DNA of 25,823 nucleotides. Source: Bacteroidales bacterium UBA3663 (GTDB lineage: Bacteria > Bacteroidota > Bacteroidia > Bacteroidales > UBA3663). Below are positions 8,374 to 14,831 of the stretch, one piece after another; positions within the stretch are counted from its first letter, which is position 1, and the number at the start of each line of letters is the position of its first letter. The stretch lies in NCBI GenBank assembly GCA_002373755.1, contig DFJU01000032.1, positions 1-25,823 of the forward strand, read 5' to 3'. The notes under the pieces are model-generated. The model worked only from the letters and a program-made list of their open reading frames with translations. It was not told where the DNA came from and made no database searches. Both the position numbers and the translations under genes were made by a program.

Positions 8374-8466
8374 CGTGTTATGTTTGGATTGGATCTCAAA
8401 TTCTCAACAATTCAGAAAATCGCGTAGTTTAAATTCTCTCAGTTCTCAAATTCTTGATCATTTATT
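8374..8466. repeat. 93-nt duplicated intergenic spacer, copy 2
   Basis: Second copy of the spacer at 7063-7155, with two differences. It lies between paralogues 2 and 3 and defines the edge of the duplicated unit. Confidence 0.85.
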
Positions 8467-9669
8467 TTAGAATTGATAGCCGAGGTTGAATGAAAGTTTG
8501 TTGGTATTCCAGTAGGAATAGGTTGTTCTGGAGTAGTCGCAGTCCAATGTCAGCGCCCCTTTGTGCAGCGGAATGACGACTCCGGCTCGGACATAGTTGC
8601 CAAAGTGCATCAGAGTTGGTGTCGGATGGTTGTAGCCCGATGTCTCCTCCCGCACCTTGGTGAACGAGATTCCGGTGCCGACGCGGGGCTGCACTTTCCA
8701 GAATGGCAGTTGGTAGGCCGGACCTGCCTTGATTGCCAGTTCGTCGGCCTTGTACTTCATCGTGAATTTATGTTTGTAGCTGATTATTCGGTGCGTGATT
8801 GTCGTGCCAAAAGTGATTTCCTCATAACTGATGTTTTCCACACCCTTGATTTCGCCGCCGTCGGTGTGGGTGTAGTCGAGGCGGATTTGTGCCTGTAGCC
8901 CCTTGCACAGGCGTGGCACATAGATGTCGATGCCGGCTGTCGCGTTGTAGGCTTTGAATGTCGCCTTGTTGCCGCTCAGCTTGTCGTCCAGCTTAAGGCC
9001 GAACGATGTATAGCCGCCGCCCAGCGTCACGTGTATGGGACGTTCGGCCTTGGGGCTTTTCTTGGCGCGGAATTTGAAGATTTCGCACTTCCCGTCGGGG
9101 CAGACCTCGTCGTTGTAGGCAACGACCGTTTTCGTGATGTAGTGAGTGTTGATGTCGTTTTTCCACAACATCTGTTGCGCCTTTCCGCTCTGTCGCATTA
9201 TGTTCAGTGCATCGTCAAGCCGGGTGTGCTTGTCGCGTGCCGATTCCGTGGCCTTTATTTCTTCGGGCTTTTTGACGATGGCCATGTTGCCCTGCTCGTC
9301 CTCAAGGTAGAAGTTGCTGGAAAAGGCATCGGCCAGATAGTAACCGTTCAGCTGTCCGCGCACGAGGAACTCCAGGAAGACGGTTTGCGTCGTCGAGTCG
9401 GGCATCGGCACTGTGCGCGAGACGTAATATCGGCCATTGTCCAGAAATCTGTAGCCGGCGATCTCACCGGGTTTATAGGTGGTTGCGTCCGATGCGCCAT
9501 TGGCCACGAACACGCATTGCTGCGCGTTGATGGCGTCGGTGCGGTAGTCGATCATGCCGCTGAGGGTATCGCCGCCGAGGGTGATGACGATGCCCTCGCG
9601 CAGGTTGACTTGGGCTGTAGCGATGGCGCAGCCTGTCAGGAGAATCAGGGAAAGGATGATTTTTTTCAT
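8467..9669 (-). CDS. Outer-membrane beta-barrel protein, tandem paralogue 3
   Basis: 400 aa. Signal peptide 1-19 (ILLTGCAIATAQ), N-terminal domain with GGDTLSGMIDYRTDAINAQQ and YKPGEIAGYRFLDNGRYYVS, then VCPDGKCEIFKFRAKKSPKA and a barrel ending KLSFNLGYQF. The N-terminal domain is closest to paralogue 2, including the shared PMPDSTTQTVFLEFLVRGQL-type segment, while the RAKKSPKAER hinge resembles the KAKETPKAER hinge of paralogue 1. The family is therefore mosaic. The gap to paralogue 4 is only 26 nt and unrelated to the 93-nt spacers, so this gene sits at the boundary of the duplication. Function unknown. Confidence 0.8.
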   Translation of the reverse strand: MKKIILSLILLTGCAIATAQVNLREGIVITLGGDTLSGMIDYRTDAINAQQCVFVANGASDATTYKPGEIAGYRFLDNGRYYVSRTVPMPDSTTQTVFLEFLVRGQLNGYYLADAFSSNFYLEDEQGNMAIVKKPEEIKATESARDKHTRLDDALNIMRQSGKAQQMLWKNDINTHYITKTVVAYNDEVCPDGKCEIFKFRAKKSPKAERPIHVTLGGGYTSFGLKLDDKLSGNKATFKAYNATAGIDIYVPRLCKGLQAQIRLDYTHTDGGEIKGVENISYEEITFGTTITHRIISYKHKFTMKYKADELAIKAGPAYQLPFWKVQPRVGTGISFTKVREETSGYNHPTPTLMHFGNYVRAGVVIPLHKGALTLDCDYSRTTYSYWNTNKLSFNLGYQF

Positions 9670-9695
9670 TGTGTTTTTATCGGATAGGAATCGGT

Positions 9696-10919
9696 TCAGA
9701 ACTGGTAGCCCAACGAAATCGAGCCGTAGATTATCTTATCGACGGTAAACGGCGGAATGTAGGTGTTGAAGTCGGCATCGCAGGTGATTTCCCCCTTGCG
9801 CGTGGGGAAGCAGATGCCTGTGCTGGCATATACGCCAAGTGGATAGAGATTGCACATGGTCAGGCCGCCGCCGATGCGTGGACGTACATACTGCCAGCGG
9901 TGCCACTCGTAGGCTGGGCCGGCTTTGATGGTAAGGATGTCAAATGTCTTTTTGTGGCTCTTTACTTCGACATCTGTCTGGAGGACTTCGTAGGGAAGCG
10001 AGTACCTGACGGTTGTGTATGTCTCGCGTTCCTCAAGGTTTAAATGGATGAGCGACAGTCGCAACTGGACCAGCAGCTGCGGGCTGATACGTGGACAATA
10101 GAATTCGGCACCGAACGCGCTTTGAATCGCGTAGTTGGTTGCCCAATGCGTCGTCTTGTCCACTTTGCGCCCTTTGTTCGCTTCTGGATCGTATCTATCG
10201 GAACAATGTTCGAACTCGTCGCTGACACTGAAATAGCCGTAGCCGATCTGAGCCGTGAGATGCCATCTGATTCTGTCGGCCTGCGGCGTCTTTGCTGACT
10301 TGTACTGGAAAAGTTCGCAGGTGCCGTCGGGACAGACCTCATCGTTGTAGGTTCGCACTACGCGGATTACGTTGGCCAATGACGTACCTTTTTCCCACAG
10401 GAGTTCCTGTGCCGTCCTGCACGGGTAGAGCATGGCAATGGCCTGTGCCATGTTTTTGCGCCGTTCGGTTCGTGTGGAGCCGTCGGGTATGTCCTTTAAT
10501 ATGGCCAATGTGCCGATGCCGTCCTCCAGATAGAAGAAGTCGTCGCTGTCGCTGCTGCGGTAGTAGAGGCTCATCTGTCCGCTGAGGACGTACTCCAGAA
10601 ACATCATCCGGTTGGTGCCGTCGGGCATCGGTATCTCGCGCGAGACGTAATACCGCCCGTTGTCCAGAAAGCGGTAGCCGGCAATCTCGCCTGGCAGATA
10701 GGTGACGGCGTCCGATGCACCATCGGCCACGAACAGGCACTGCTCCGAGTTGATGCGGTCGGTGCGGTAGTCGATCTGTCCCTGTAACGTGTCGCCGCCG
10801 AGGGTGATGACGATGCCCTCGCGCAGGTTGACTTGGGCCGATGTGACGGTAAAGAGCAGGCTCAGGATAAGGATTGTTAAATGCCCCTTGTGTAACATTC
10901 GATTGATGTGTTTTTTCAT
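9696..10919 (-). CDS. Outer-membrane beta-barrel protein, tandem paralogue 4 (first gene of the operon)
   Basis: 407 aa from ATG 10919, or 400 aa from Met8 at 10898. The promoter -7 box ends at 10930, so transcription should start near 10924. The longer form would then have almost no leader, and the Met8 start (MLHKGHLTILILSLLFTVTSA|Q) gives a more usual signal peptide. I favour 10898 but keep the longer frame. It lacks the LTGC of the other three, which supports signal peptidase I processing in the family. The N-terminal domain (GGDTLQGQIDYRTDRINSEQ), VCPDGTCELFQYKSAKTPQA and a terminal GSISLGYQF match the paralogues. The barrel is the most divergent of the four. Role unknown. Confidence 0.8.
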   Translation of the reverse strand: MKKHINRMLHKGHLTILILSLLFTVTSAQVNLREGIVITLGGDTLQGQIDYRTDRINSEQCLFVADGASDAVTYLPGEIAGYRFLDNGRYYVSREIPMPDGTNRMMFLEYVLSGQMSLYYRSSDSDDFFYLEDGIGTLAILKDIPDGSTRTERRKNMAQAIAMLYPCRTAQELLWEKGTSLANVIRVVRTYNDEVCPDGTCELFQYKSAKTPQADRIRWHLTAQIGYGYFSVSDEFEHCSDRYDPEANKGRKVDKTTHWATNYAIQSAFGAEFYCPRISPQLLVQLRLSLIHLNLEERETYTTVRYSLPYEVLQTDVEVKSHKKTFDILTIKAGPAYEWHRWQYVRPRIGGGLTMCNLYPLGVYASTGICFPTRKGEITCDADFNTYIPPFTVDKIIYGSISLGYQF

Positions 10920-10929
10920 TTTCGGGTCG

Positions 10930-10960
10930 CAAAAATACCGCTTTTTTCGGACTCTTCAAA
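10930..10960 (-). promoter_or_regulatory. Promoter of the four-gene beta-barrel operon
   Basis: The minus strand has TTTG (10957-10960), 19 nt, then TATTTTTG (10930-10937). Both elements and the spacing fit the Bacteroidetes consensus. It is the only such promoter seen before the four paralogues. Confidence 0.7.
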
Positions 10961-10989
10961 AATAATGCCTGTGCGATTGCATGGGCAAC

Positions 10990-11017
10990 AAAAAAGGGTG
11001 GGATTTTACCCCCCCCC
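10990..11017 (-). terminator. Rho-independent terminator-like hairpin with a C9 tract
   Basis: On the minus strand a G run (11015-11009) pairs with CCCACCC (11002-10996) with one mismatch, the loop is TAAAAT, and six T follow (10995-10990). It would end transcripts from the acyltransferase side just before the beta-barrel promoter. The arm contains nine consecutive C on the plus strand (11009-11017), a slippage-prone tract. Confidence 0.5.
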
Positions 11018-11134
11018 ATTTTGCTATGCGGATATGGCAAATCAGCTAAAAAGTCGCGTAGCCGATGCCCTGTCCACCATTGAAGACACCGTGGCATATC
11101 GGCCGAAGTCACATCCGTATGGATTGTTTCAAAG

Positions 11135-11317
11135 ATCAAGAATTAGAGCCTTTCGGAATTTCTGATTTGTTGAGAATGAGAATTGTTGAGAATTTGAGAC
11201 TCCATTTCAATCAGTTTTGGGATGTTCTAAAAATCAAGAATTAGAGAATTTTAGAATTTCTAATTTATTGAGAATGAGAATTGTTGAGAATTTGAGACTC
11301 CTTTTCAATCAATTTTT
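11135..11317. repeat. Direct repeat of about 85 bp, two copies, AT-rich
   Basis: Copy 1 at 11135-11218 and copy 2 at 11233-11317 begin ATCAAGAATTAGAG and share TGAGAATGAGAATTGTTGAG and the following GACTCC. Shorter relatives (atcaagaatttgagaat) occur at 5796-5820 and, reversed, in the 93-nt spacers (7063-7155, 8374-8466). No open frame of note runs through it. The rest of the 10920-11455 gap holds a weak inverted repeat (about 11061-11101) and the mini-element at 11373-11435. Confidence 0.7.
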
Positions 11318-11372
11318 AGAAATCACCTTTTTAGAAATCACAGTATAAAAAACTCCCTCCCCATTAAGGGGG

Positions 11373-11435
11373 TCCTCGCAGCGGTCAGAACGATTGATAA
11401 TCGTTCAGCGAGAAGACGAGCTTCAGCGAGGGGCA
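11373..11435 (+). mobile_element. Structured mini-element, copy A (63 bp)
   Basis: Begins TCCTCGCAGCG and ends GCGAGGGGCA. It has a near-palindromic core GAACGATTGATAATCGTTC and nested CTCGC/GCGAG stems. It is inserted in a GC-rich intergenic repeat (ctccctccccattaagggg on the left, ggggagagggtc on the right). Its relative lies in opposite orientation at 12577-12641. It is too short to encode anything and must be moved, if at all, by functions elsewhere. Confidence 0.6.
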
Positions 11436-11455
11436 ATGGTCGGGGAGAGGGTCTG

Positions 11456-12541
11456 CTAATACAGCTTCTTCAATGCTGGAATTTTTCCCGACAGCCAGAT
11501 GATGAGCGATGCCACGATGAGCGATTCGGTGAGCGACACCGAGAACTGCCAGATGTCGAGTGACTTGTGGCCGAACAGCGTCGGATTGACGAAACGCGCG
11601 AAATAAGGGTGCAGGATGTAGATCAGGATCGACAGGTTGCGCAGCCATCGGCCGAGGTCGGGGTTCAGATTGACGTCGGTCATCAGCAGCAGGCCGAAGT
11701 TGAGCACCGTGAAGGGCAGCAGGAACAGCCAGACATCGTTCTTGAGCGACGCCCATTGCATGACGTGAACCTCGACCATGCCCAAAACCAGCGTAGCGAC
11801 GCACAACGTCAGCGCCAGCCGCTTCGATGCGAAGACGCGCCACGACTGCCAGTCGGTCTCGGCAAAAATCTTGCCTATCGTGATGTAGAGAATCGACACG
11901 ACGAACGAGTTGGACGGGAAAATGTAGTATTTCGTGCTCATCAGGTGATGCACCTCTTCCCATTCGGCGTTTGGCATCATCCAGCGGCCTATTTCGGTGT
12001 AGCTGCTCGTGAACAGGCAGACGGCGAAGCCCACCAGTCCGAGCACCAGAAGCCACAGGTTGCTCCAATGGCAGCGGCGCGACAGGAAATAGACGATGTT
12101 GACGCCGATGATGCACGCCATGATGTACCACGAGCTCCACCACGTCGCGCCGAAGAACAGGCAATGCAGGAAGTGGCGTATCTGAAGCCAGAGCGTACCC
12201 TCGTAGTCGATGAAAAAGCGTTGGACGACGTTGTGCGACATGATGAGCAGCCACAGGCCGTAGAGTGTGCCCAGACGCTTGGTGTAGGCCACGATGTCGG
12301 GCTTCTCGCGGCGGAAGAAGAAATAGGCCGTAGCCACGAAGAAGAACGGCACGGCGATGCGTGCGAGGCAGAGCACGTAGTAGTTGAGCGCGGTGCCTCC
12401 AAACGGGTGCGTGTGTTCGGCGACGACCAGCAGGGCGGCCACGAACTTGGCGATGTCTATGCTGTTATAGACCTTTTTTGTCGGGAGAGGACTCTCCCCA
12501 GCCATCCCTCGTAGGGAGGGTGACAGGATATTTTGCTGCAT
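11456..12541 (-). CDS. Acyltransferase 3 family integral membrane protein
   Basis: 361 aa with about ten hydrophobic segments. SIDIAKFVAALLVVAEHTHPFGG (27-49) is the first helix of the family and holds the conserved catalytic-type His (His43). RIAVPFFFVATAYFFFRR follows, another family hallmark. These proteins acetylate or otherwise acylate surface sugars (O-antigen, capsule, exported oligosaccharides) from the inner membrane. No glycan-synthesis gene is adjacent, so the substrate is unknown. The first 22 residues (LSPSLRGMAGESPLPTKK region) are encoded by a GC-rich repeat of the same type as those in the flanking gaps, so the native start may have been altered by that repeat; GTG/TTG starts near VYNSIDIAK are possible. 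The gene is flanked on both sides by opposite copies of the mini-element. No clear promoter is seen in front. Confidence 0.85.
   Translation of the reverse strand: MQQNILSPSLRGMAGESPLPTKKVYNSIDIAKFVAALLVVAEHTHPFGGTALNYYVLCLARIAVPFFFVATAYFFFRREKPDIVAYTKRLGTLYGLWLLIMSHNVVQRFFIDYEGTLWLQIRHFLHCLFFGATWWSSWYIMACIIGVNIVYFLSRRCHWSNLWLLVLGLVGFAVCLFTSSYTEIGRWMMPNAEWEEVHHLMSTKYYIFPSNSFVVSILYITIGKIFAETDWQSWRVFASKRLALTLCVATLVLGMVEVHVMQWASLKNDVWLFLLPFTVLNFGLLLMTDVNLNPDLGRWLRNLSILIYILHPYFARFVNPTLFGHKSLDIWQFSVSLTESLIVASLIIWLSGKIPALKKLY
12485..12528. repeat. GC-rich intergenic-type repeat overlapping the acyltransferase start
   Basis: Forward text includes gagaggactctccccagcc and atccctcgtagggagggtga, the same family as the repeats at 11351-11453, 12561-12798, 13226-13261 and 21331-21366. 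Here it is translated as the N-terminus of the acyltransferase. Confidence 0.6.
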
Positions 12542-12560
12542 AGGTCGATGAGTTTATTCA

Positions 12561-12798
12561 GACCCTAACCCCAGCCTGCCCCTCGGCTAAAGCCTCGTCT
12601 TCTCGCAGAACGATTGATAATCGTTCTATTCGCTGCGAGGACCCCGTTATGTAGGGGAAGGGAGTGTTTTGCTGTGTGAAAGGGTGTGCTTTGTGTGTAA
12701 TTCTCTTATTCTCAAATTTTGAGAGTTTTTTCTTTAGGTCCAATTCCCCGTATATACTCCCTTCCCCTACATAACGGGGAAGGGCTGGGGTTAGGGTC
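12561..12798. repeat. Long inverted repeat with an inserted mini-element in its left arm
   Basis: The outer arms 12561-12576 and 12783-12798 are perfectly complementary (16 bp). The inner arms 12642-12665 and 12756-12779 are perfectly complementary (24 bp). In the right arm they are separated by only 3 nt (12780-12782), in the left arm by the 65-bp element at 12577-12641. The central 90 nt are AT-rich. The whole 12542-12804 gap contains nothing else that I can support. Confidence 0.85.
12577..12641 (-). mobile_element. Structured mini-element, copy B (65 bp)
   Basis: On the minus strand it begins TCCTCGCAGCG and ends CCGAGGGGCA, matching copy A (11373-11435) over its length. CTCGCAG and CTGCGAG form a stem around the core, and GGCTTTAGCC a second small hairpin. 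It interrupts the left arm of the inverted repeat 12561-12798. Confidence 0.65.
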
Positions 12799-12804
12799 TG
12801 TCTG

Positions 12805-13182
12805 TTATTTCTTGATGAACGTCTTGCGCATTGGCGTGAACGTGTCGATCAACATGCCGTCTTCAAGGCACTTGCAGCCGTGAACCACGTTTGGCACCTT
12901 CATCAGCATGTCGCCTGCGCGCACTACGCGGGTTTCATCGCCTATGGTGAACTCGAACGCGCCGCTCACTACGTAGGTGATCTGGCAATGCGGATGGCTG
13001 TGCATGTTGCCGCACGAACCGGCCTTGAACTTCACTTTGACGACCATCAGGTTGTCGTTGTAGGCCATGACTTTGCGATAGACTTCGCCCGGGTCGGGTG
13101 TGCGTTCCCAGTCCAAATCGTTGTCGAACACGAATGCCTCACTCTTCACGGTGATGGGCAACAGATTTACATTTTCTTCCAT
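12805..13182 (-). CDS. Small cupin-domain protein, possibly KdgF-like
   Basis: 125 aa, single-domain cupin, cytoplasmic. Cupin motif 1 is HSHPHCQITYVVSG (61-74): His61, His63 and Gln67 are the likely metal ligands, with Gln in place of the common Glu. Motif 2 is GDMLMKVPNVVH (90-101) with His101 as the last ligand. KdgF proteins, which convert 4,5-unsaturated uronates to their linear keto form, have this size and a His/His/Gln/His metal site, and a PL22 lyase that makes such uronates is 7 kb away. The Gln spacing does not settle the identity, and many small cupins look alike, so the specific role is only suggested. An exact TAnnTTTG (TACATTTG on the minus strand, 13281-13288) lies 99 nt upstream but has no good TTTG partner. 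Confidence 0.7.
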   Translation of the reverse strand: MEENVNLLPITVKSEAFVFDNDLDWERTPDPGEVYRKVMAYNDNLMVVKVKFKAGSCGNMHSHPHCQITYVVSGAFEFTIGDETRVVRAGDMLMKVPNVVHGCKCLEDGMLIDTFTPMRKTFIKK

Positions 13183-13225
13183 GATGTAAAATGAGTTATG
13201 AAATATGAATTAAGAAATAAAAAGA

Positions 13226-13261
13226 CCCTCTCCCCAACCCTCCCCCGTAATGGGGAGGGGG
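13226..13261. repeat. GC-rich hairpin repeat between the dehydratase and cupin genes
   Basis: Positions 13238-13245 (ccctcccc) and 13252-13259 (ggggaggg) form a perfect 8-bp stem with a 6-nt loop. On the minus strand a T-rich stretch follows about 20 nt later, so it may weakly end the operon upstream. Same family as the repeats around the acyltransferase. Confidence 0.6.
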
Positions 13262-13280
13262 TATTGGTTTGTTGTGCGTG

Positions 13281-13288
13281 CAAATGTA
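13281..13288 (-). promoter_or_regulatory. Candidate -7 element for the cupin gene
   Basis: The minus strand reads TACATTTG, an exact TAnnTTTG, 99 nt before the cupin start. No TTTG is found at the right distance upstream. Confidence 0.3.
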
Positions 13289-13299
13289 ATATTTATTAT

Positions 13300-14133
13300 T
13301 TACAATTTAATATTCCCGAACGCCGCGCCAAGGTGTGCGATTATGTCCGATGGCAGCAGCGACTCCATGCTTTGGTTGTCGGCCAATGCCATATCGCCCG
13401 CCGATGCGTGCAGCCAGACGCCGAGCGCAGCCGCCTCCTCTGGCGCGTAGTGTTGAGCCCTGAGTGCCGTGATGATGCCCGTCAGCACATCGCCGCTGCC
13501 GCCCACGGCCATTCCTGCGTTGCCCCGCTCGGTGTTGATGAGGCATCGGCCATCGGGACAGAAAATCCGCGTCTGGTGGCTCTTCACGACGACCACTACG
13601 CGATTTTTTTCGGCCAATGCCTGCGGTTCATCGCCCAGACGCTTCATTTCGCCGACGTGGGGCGTGAGGATTGCCCCCTCGGGCACGAGGTCGAGCCATT
13701 CGCGGTGTTGGGCCAGGATGTTGAGCGCATCGGCGTCGAGCACCATCGGGCCGTGCCATTGGCCAAGCAGGTCGCGTAGTGCCTCATGTGTGTCGGGGTG
13801 TTGGCCGAGTCCGGGGCCGATGCCGATGACCTCCGTGTCGCGCGGCACCTCAATCCGTGAGTGGTGGCCGTCGTCGGCATCGCAGTCGCATTTCGCCTCG
13901 GGGATGCCCAGCTGCATGATTTCGTAGCCGCAACGGGGCACGCGCACCGTCAGCAGACCTACGCCGCCACGCATACAGGCACGCGCCGAGAGCAGCGCTG
14001 CGCCCATCATGCCACGGCTTCCGGCCACGAGCAGGGCGCGTCCGTAGTCGCCCTTGTGTGTGTCGGGTCGGCGTGGGCGGTAAATTTTTTTTATCACGTC
14101 AATTGTTATATCCATATTTGTGGCCAATGGCAT
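13300..14133 (-). CDS. nnrD: NAD(P)H-hydrate dehydratase, stand-alone (YjeF C-terminal/NnrD family)
   Basis: 277 aa, cytoplasmic, ribokinase-like fold. It repairs hydrated NAD(P)H, using ADP (or ATP) to remove water. Signatures: HKGDYGRALLVAGS (26-39), GIGPGLG (104-110), LDADALN (132-138), LTPHVGE (156-162) and GNAGMAVGGSGDVLTG (204-219) with the catalytic Asp215. The NAD(P)HX epimerase domain that is often fused in front is absent; there is room only for about 20 extra residues. Its ATG (14133) shares one base with the TAA of the TonB-domain gene upstream (TAATG), so it is translationally coupled to the array. This coupling supports the start, although Met7 is possible. There is no obvious metabolic reason for the association. 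Confidence 0.9.
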   Translation of the reverse strand: MPLATNMDITIDVIKKIYRPRRPDTHKGDYGRALLVAGSRGMMGAALLSARACMRGGVGLLTVRVPRCGYEIMQLGIPEAKCDCDADDGHHSRIEVPRDTEVIGIGPGLGQHPDTHEALRDLLGQWHGPMVLDADALNILAQHREWLDLVPEGAILTPHVGEMKRLGDEPQALAEKNRVVVVVKSHQTRIFCPDGRCLINTERGNAGMAVGGSGDVLTGIITALRAQHYAPEEAAALGVWLHASAGDMALADNQSMESLLPSDIIAHLGAAFGNIKL

Positions 14134-14822
14134 TATTTTACTACATTTTTCGGTTTGTCACTCAGACGGAATGTGATGGGCAGGACGTATTTCGCGCGGA
14201 CAGGCTTGTCGAGTTTTATCGCGGGTTTCCATCTGGGCATCGATTTGACTATGCGGATGGCTTCTTTTGTAAGCCGTTTGTCTGGTGAGCGCATCACTTC
14301 GATATTAGTGATTGAACCGTTTTTTTTAACGACGAAAGACAGCGTTACGCGACCTTGGATGCTGTCTCGTGCGGCATCGGCTGGATATTTCAAGTTGTCT
14401 TTGATGAATTTTACCAGCGCGGCCTCACCGCCGGGAAATTCGGGTTGTCGTTCTATAATCATGCCGAGCATGTCGATAAACATGTCCTCTTCGGTTGCGG
14501 CAGTGTCGTTCCGGTCAATTGTTTCAATTGCGGTGGAGTTTAGGTCGTTTTGTGCCGATGGTTGGGAGCCATTGGCCGCCCAAGCTGCCGAAATGCCCAG
14601 CGACAATCCGACGAGCGACACCGCCTTTCCGGCCGCACGGCGCAGTGAAAGCTGGTTTTCGATGTATCGCACCTCAGCCTCGCACTTGGGGCATGTGCCG
14701 AGGCAGTCGCCCTCGTAGTGGCAGTCCGTGGTTTCGTACGGGATGTCGTTTGCGGCGGCGATTTGGCGTCGCACGTCGCGCAAGGCGTTGCAGATTTTCT
14801 TTCCTCGTTTCATGGTGGTCAT
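14133..14822 (-). CDS. Five-Cys/TonB array protein 6 (last of the array)
   Basis: 229 aa. N-terminal domain with Cys11 and the Cys34-x5-Cys40-x3-Cys44-x2-Cys47 cluster (DCHYEGDCLGTCPKC), then an RR-preceded hydrophobic segment (about 61-83) that ends WAANGSQPS. The cysteine found here in most sisters is replaced, so this one cannot be a lipoprotein. A short acidic linker (ETIDRNDTAATEEDM) leads to a TonB C-terminal domain from about residue 125 (RQPEFPGGEAALVKFIKDNL, SIQGRVTLSFVVKKNG, RWKP, YVLPITFRL). The basic tail SDKPKNVVK is unique. Linker and domain resemble the first TonB domain of the double protein at 18767-19813. It starts 9 nt after the stop of array protein 5. The ATG at 14822 gives MTTM; Met4 is an alternative start. 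Likely an inner-membrane protein with its TonB domain in the periplasm. Confidence 0.8.
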   Translation of the reverse strand: MTTMKRGKKICNALRDVRRQIAAANDIPYETTDCHYEGDCLGTCPKCEAEVRYIENQLSLRRAAGKAVSLVGLSLGISAAWAANGSQPSAQNDLNSTAIETIDRNDTAATEEDMFIDMLGMIIERQPEFPGGEAALVKFIKDNLKYPADAARDSIQGRVTLSFVVKKNGSITNIEVMRSPDKRLTKEAIRIVKSMPRWKPAIKLDKPVRAKYVLPITFRLSDKPKNVVK

Positions 14823-14831
14823 ATTATGGGT

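Noticed and set aside
5908..9669. LTGC in the signal peptides of beta-barrel paralogues 1-3 as a lipobox
   Set aside because: The ASA|Q or ATA|Q cleavage site follows, the proteins end as barrels, and paralogue 4 has no such cysteine.
11135..11317. Possible CRISPR array
   Set aside because: Only two repeats of about 85 bp with a 14-bp gap; no regular short repeats and spacers and no cas genes.
11567..12514. 315-codon plus-strand open frame opposite the acyltransferase
   Set aside because: The minus-strand frame has membrane helices and family motifs; the plus frame is highly charged, without features.
12558..12743. 61-aa minus-strand frame
   Set aside because: It lies within the inverted repeat and mini-element and has no promoter or protein features.
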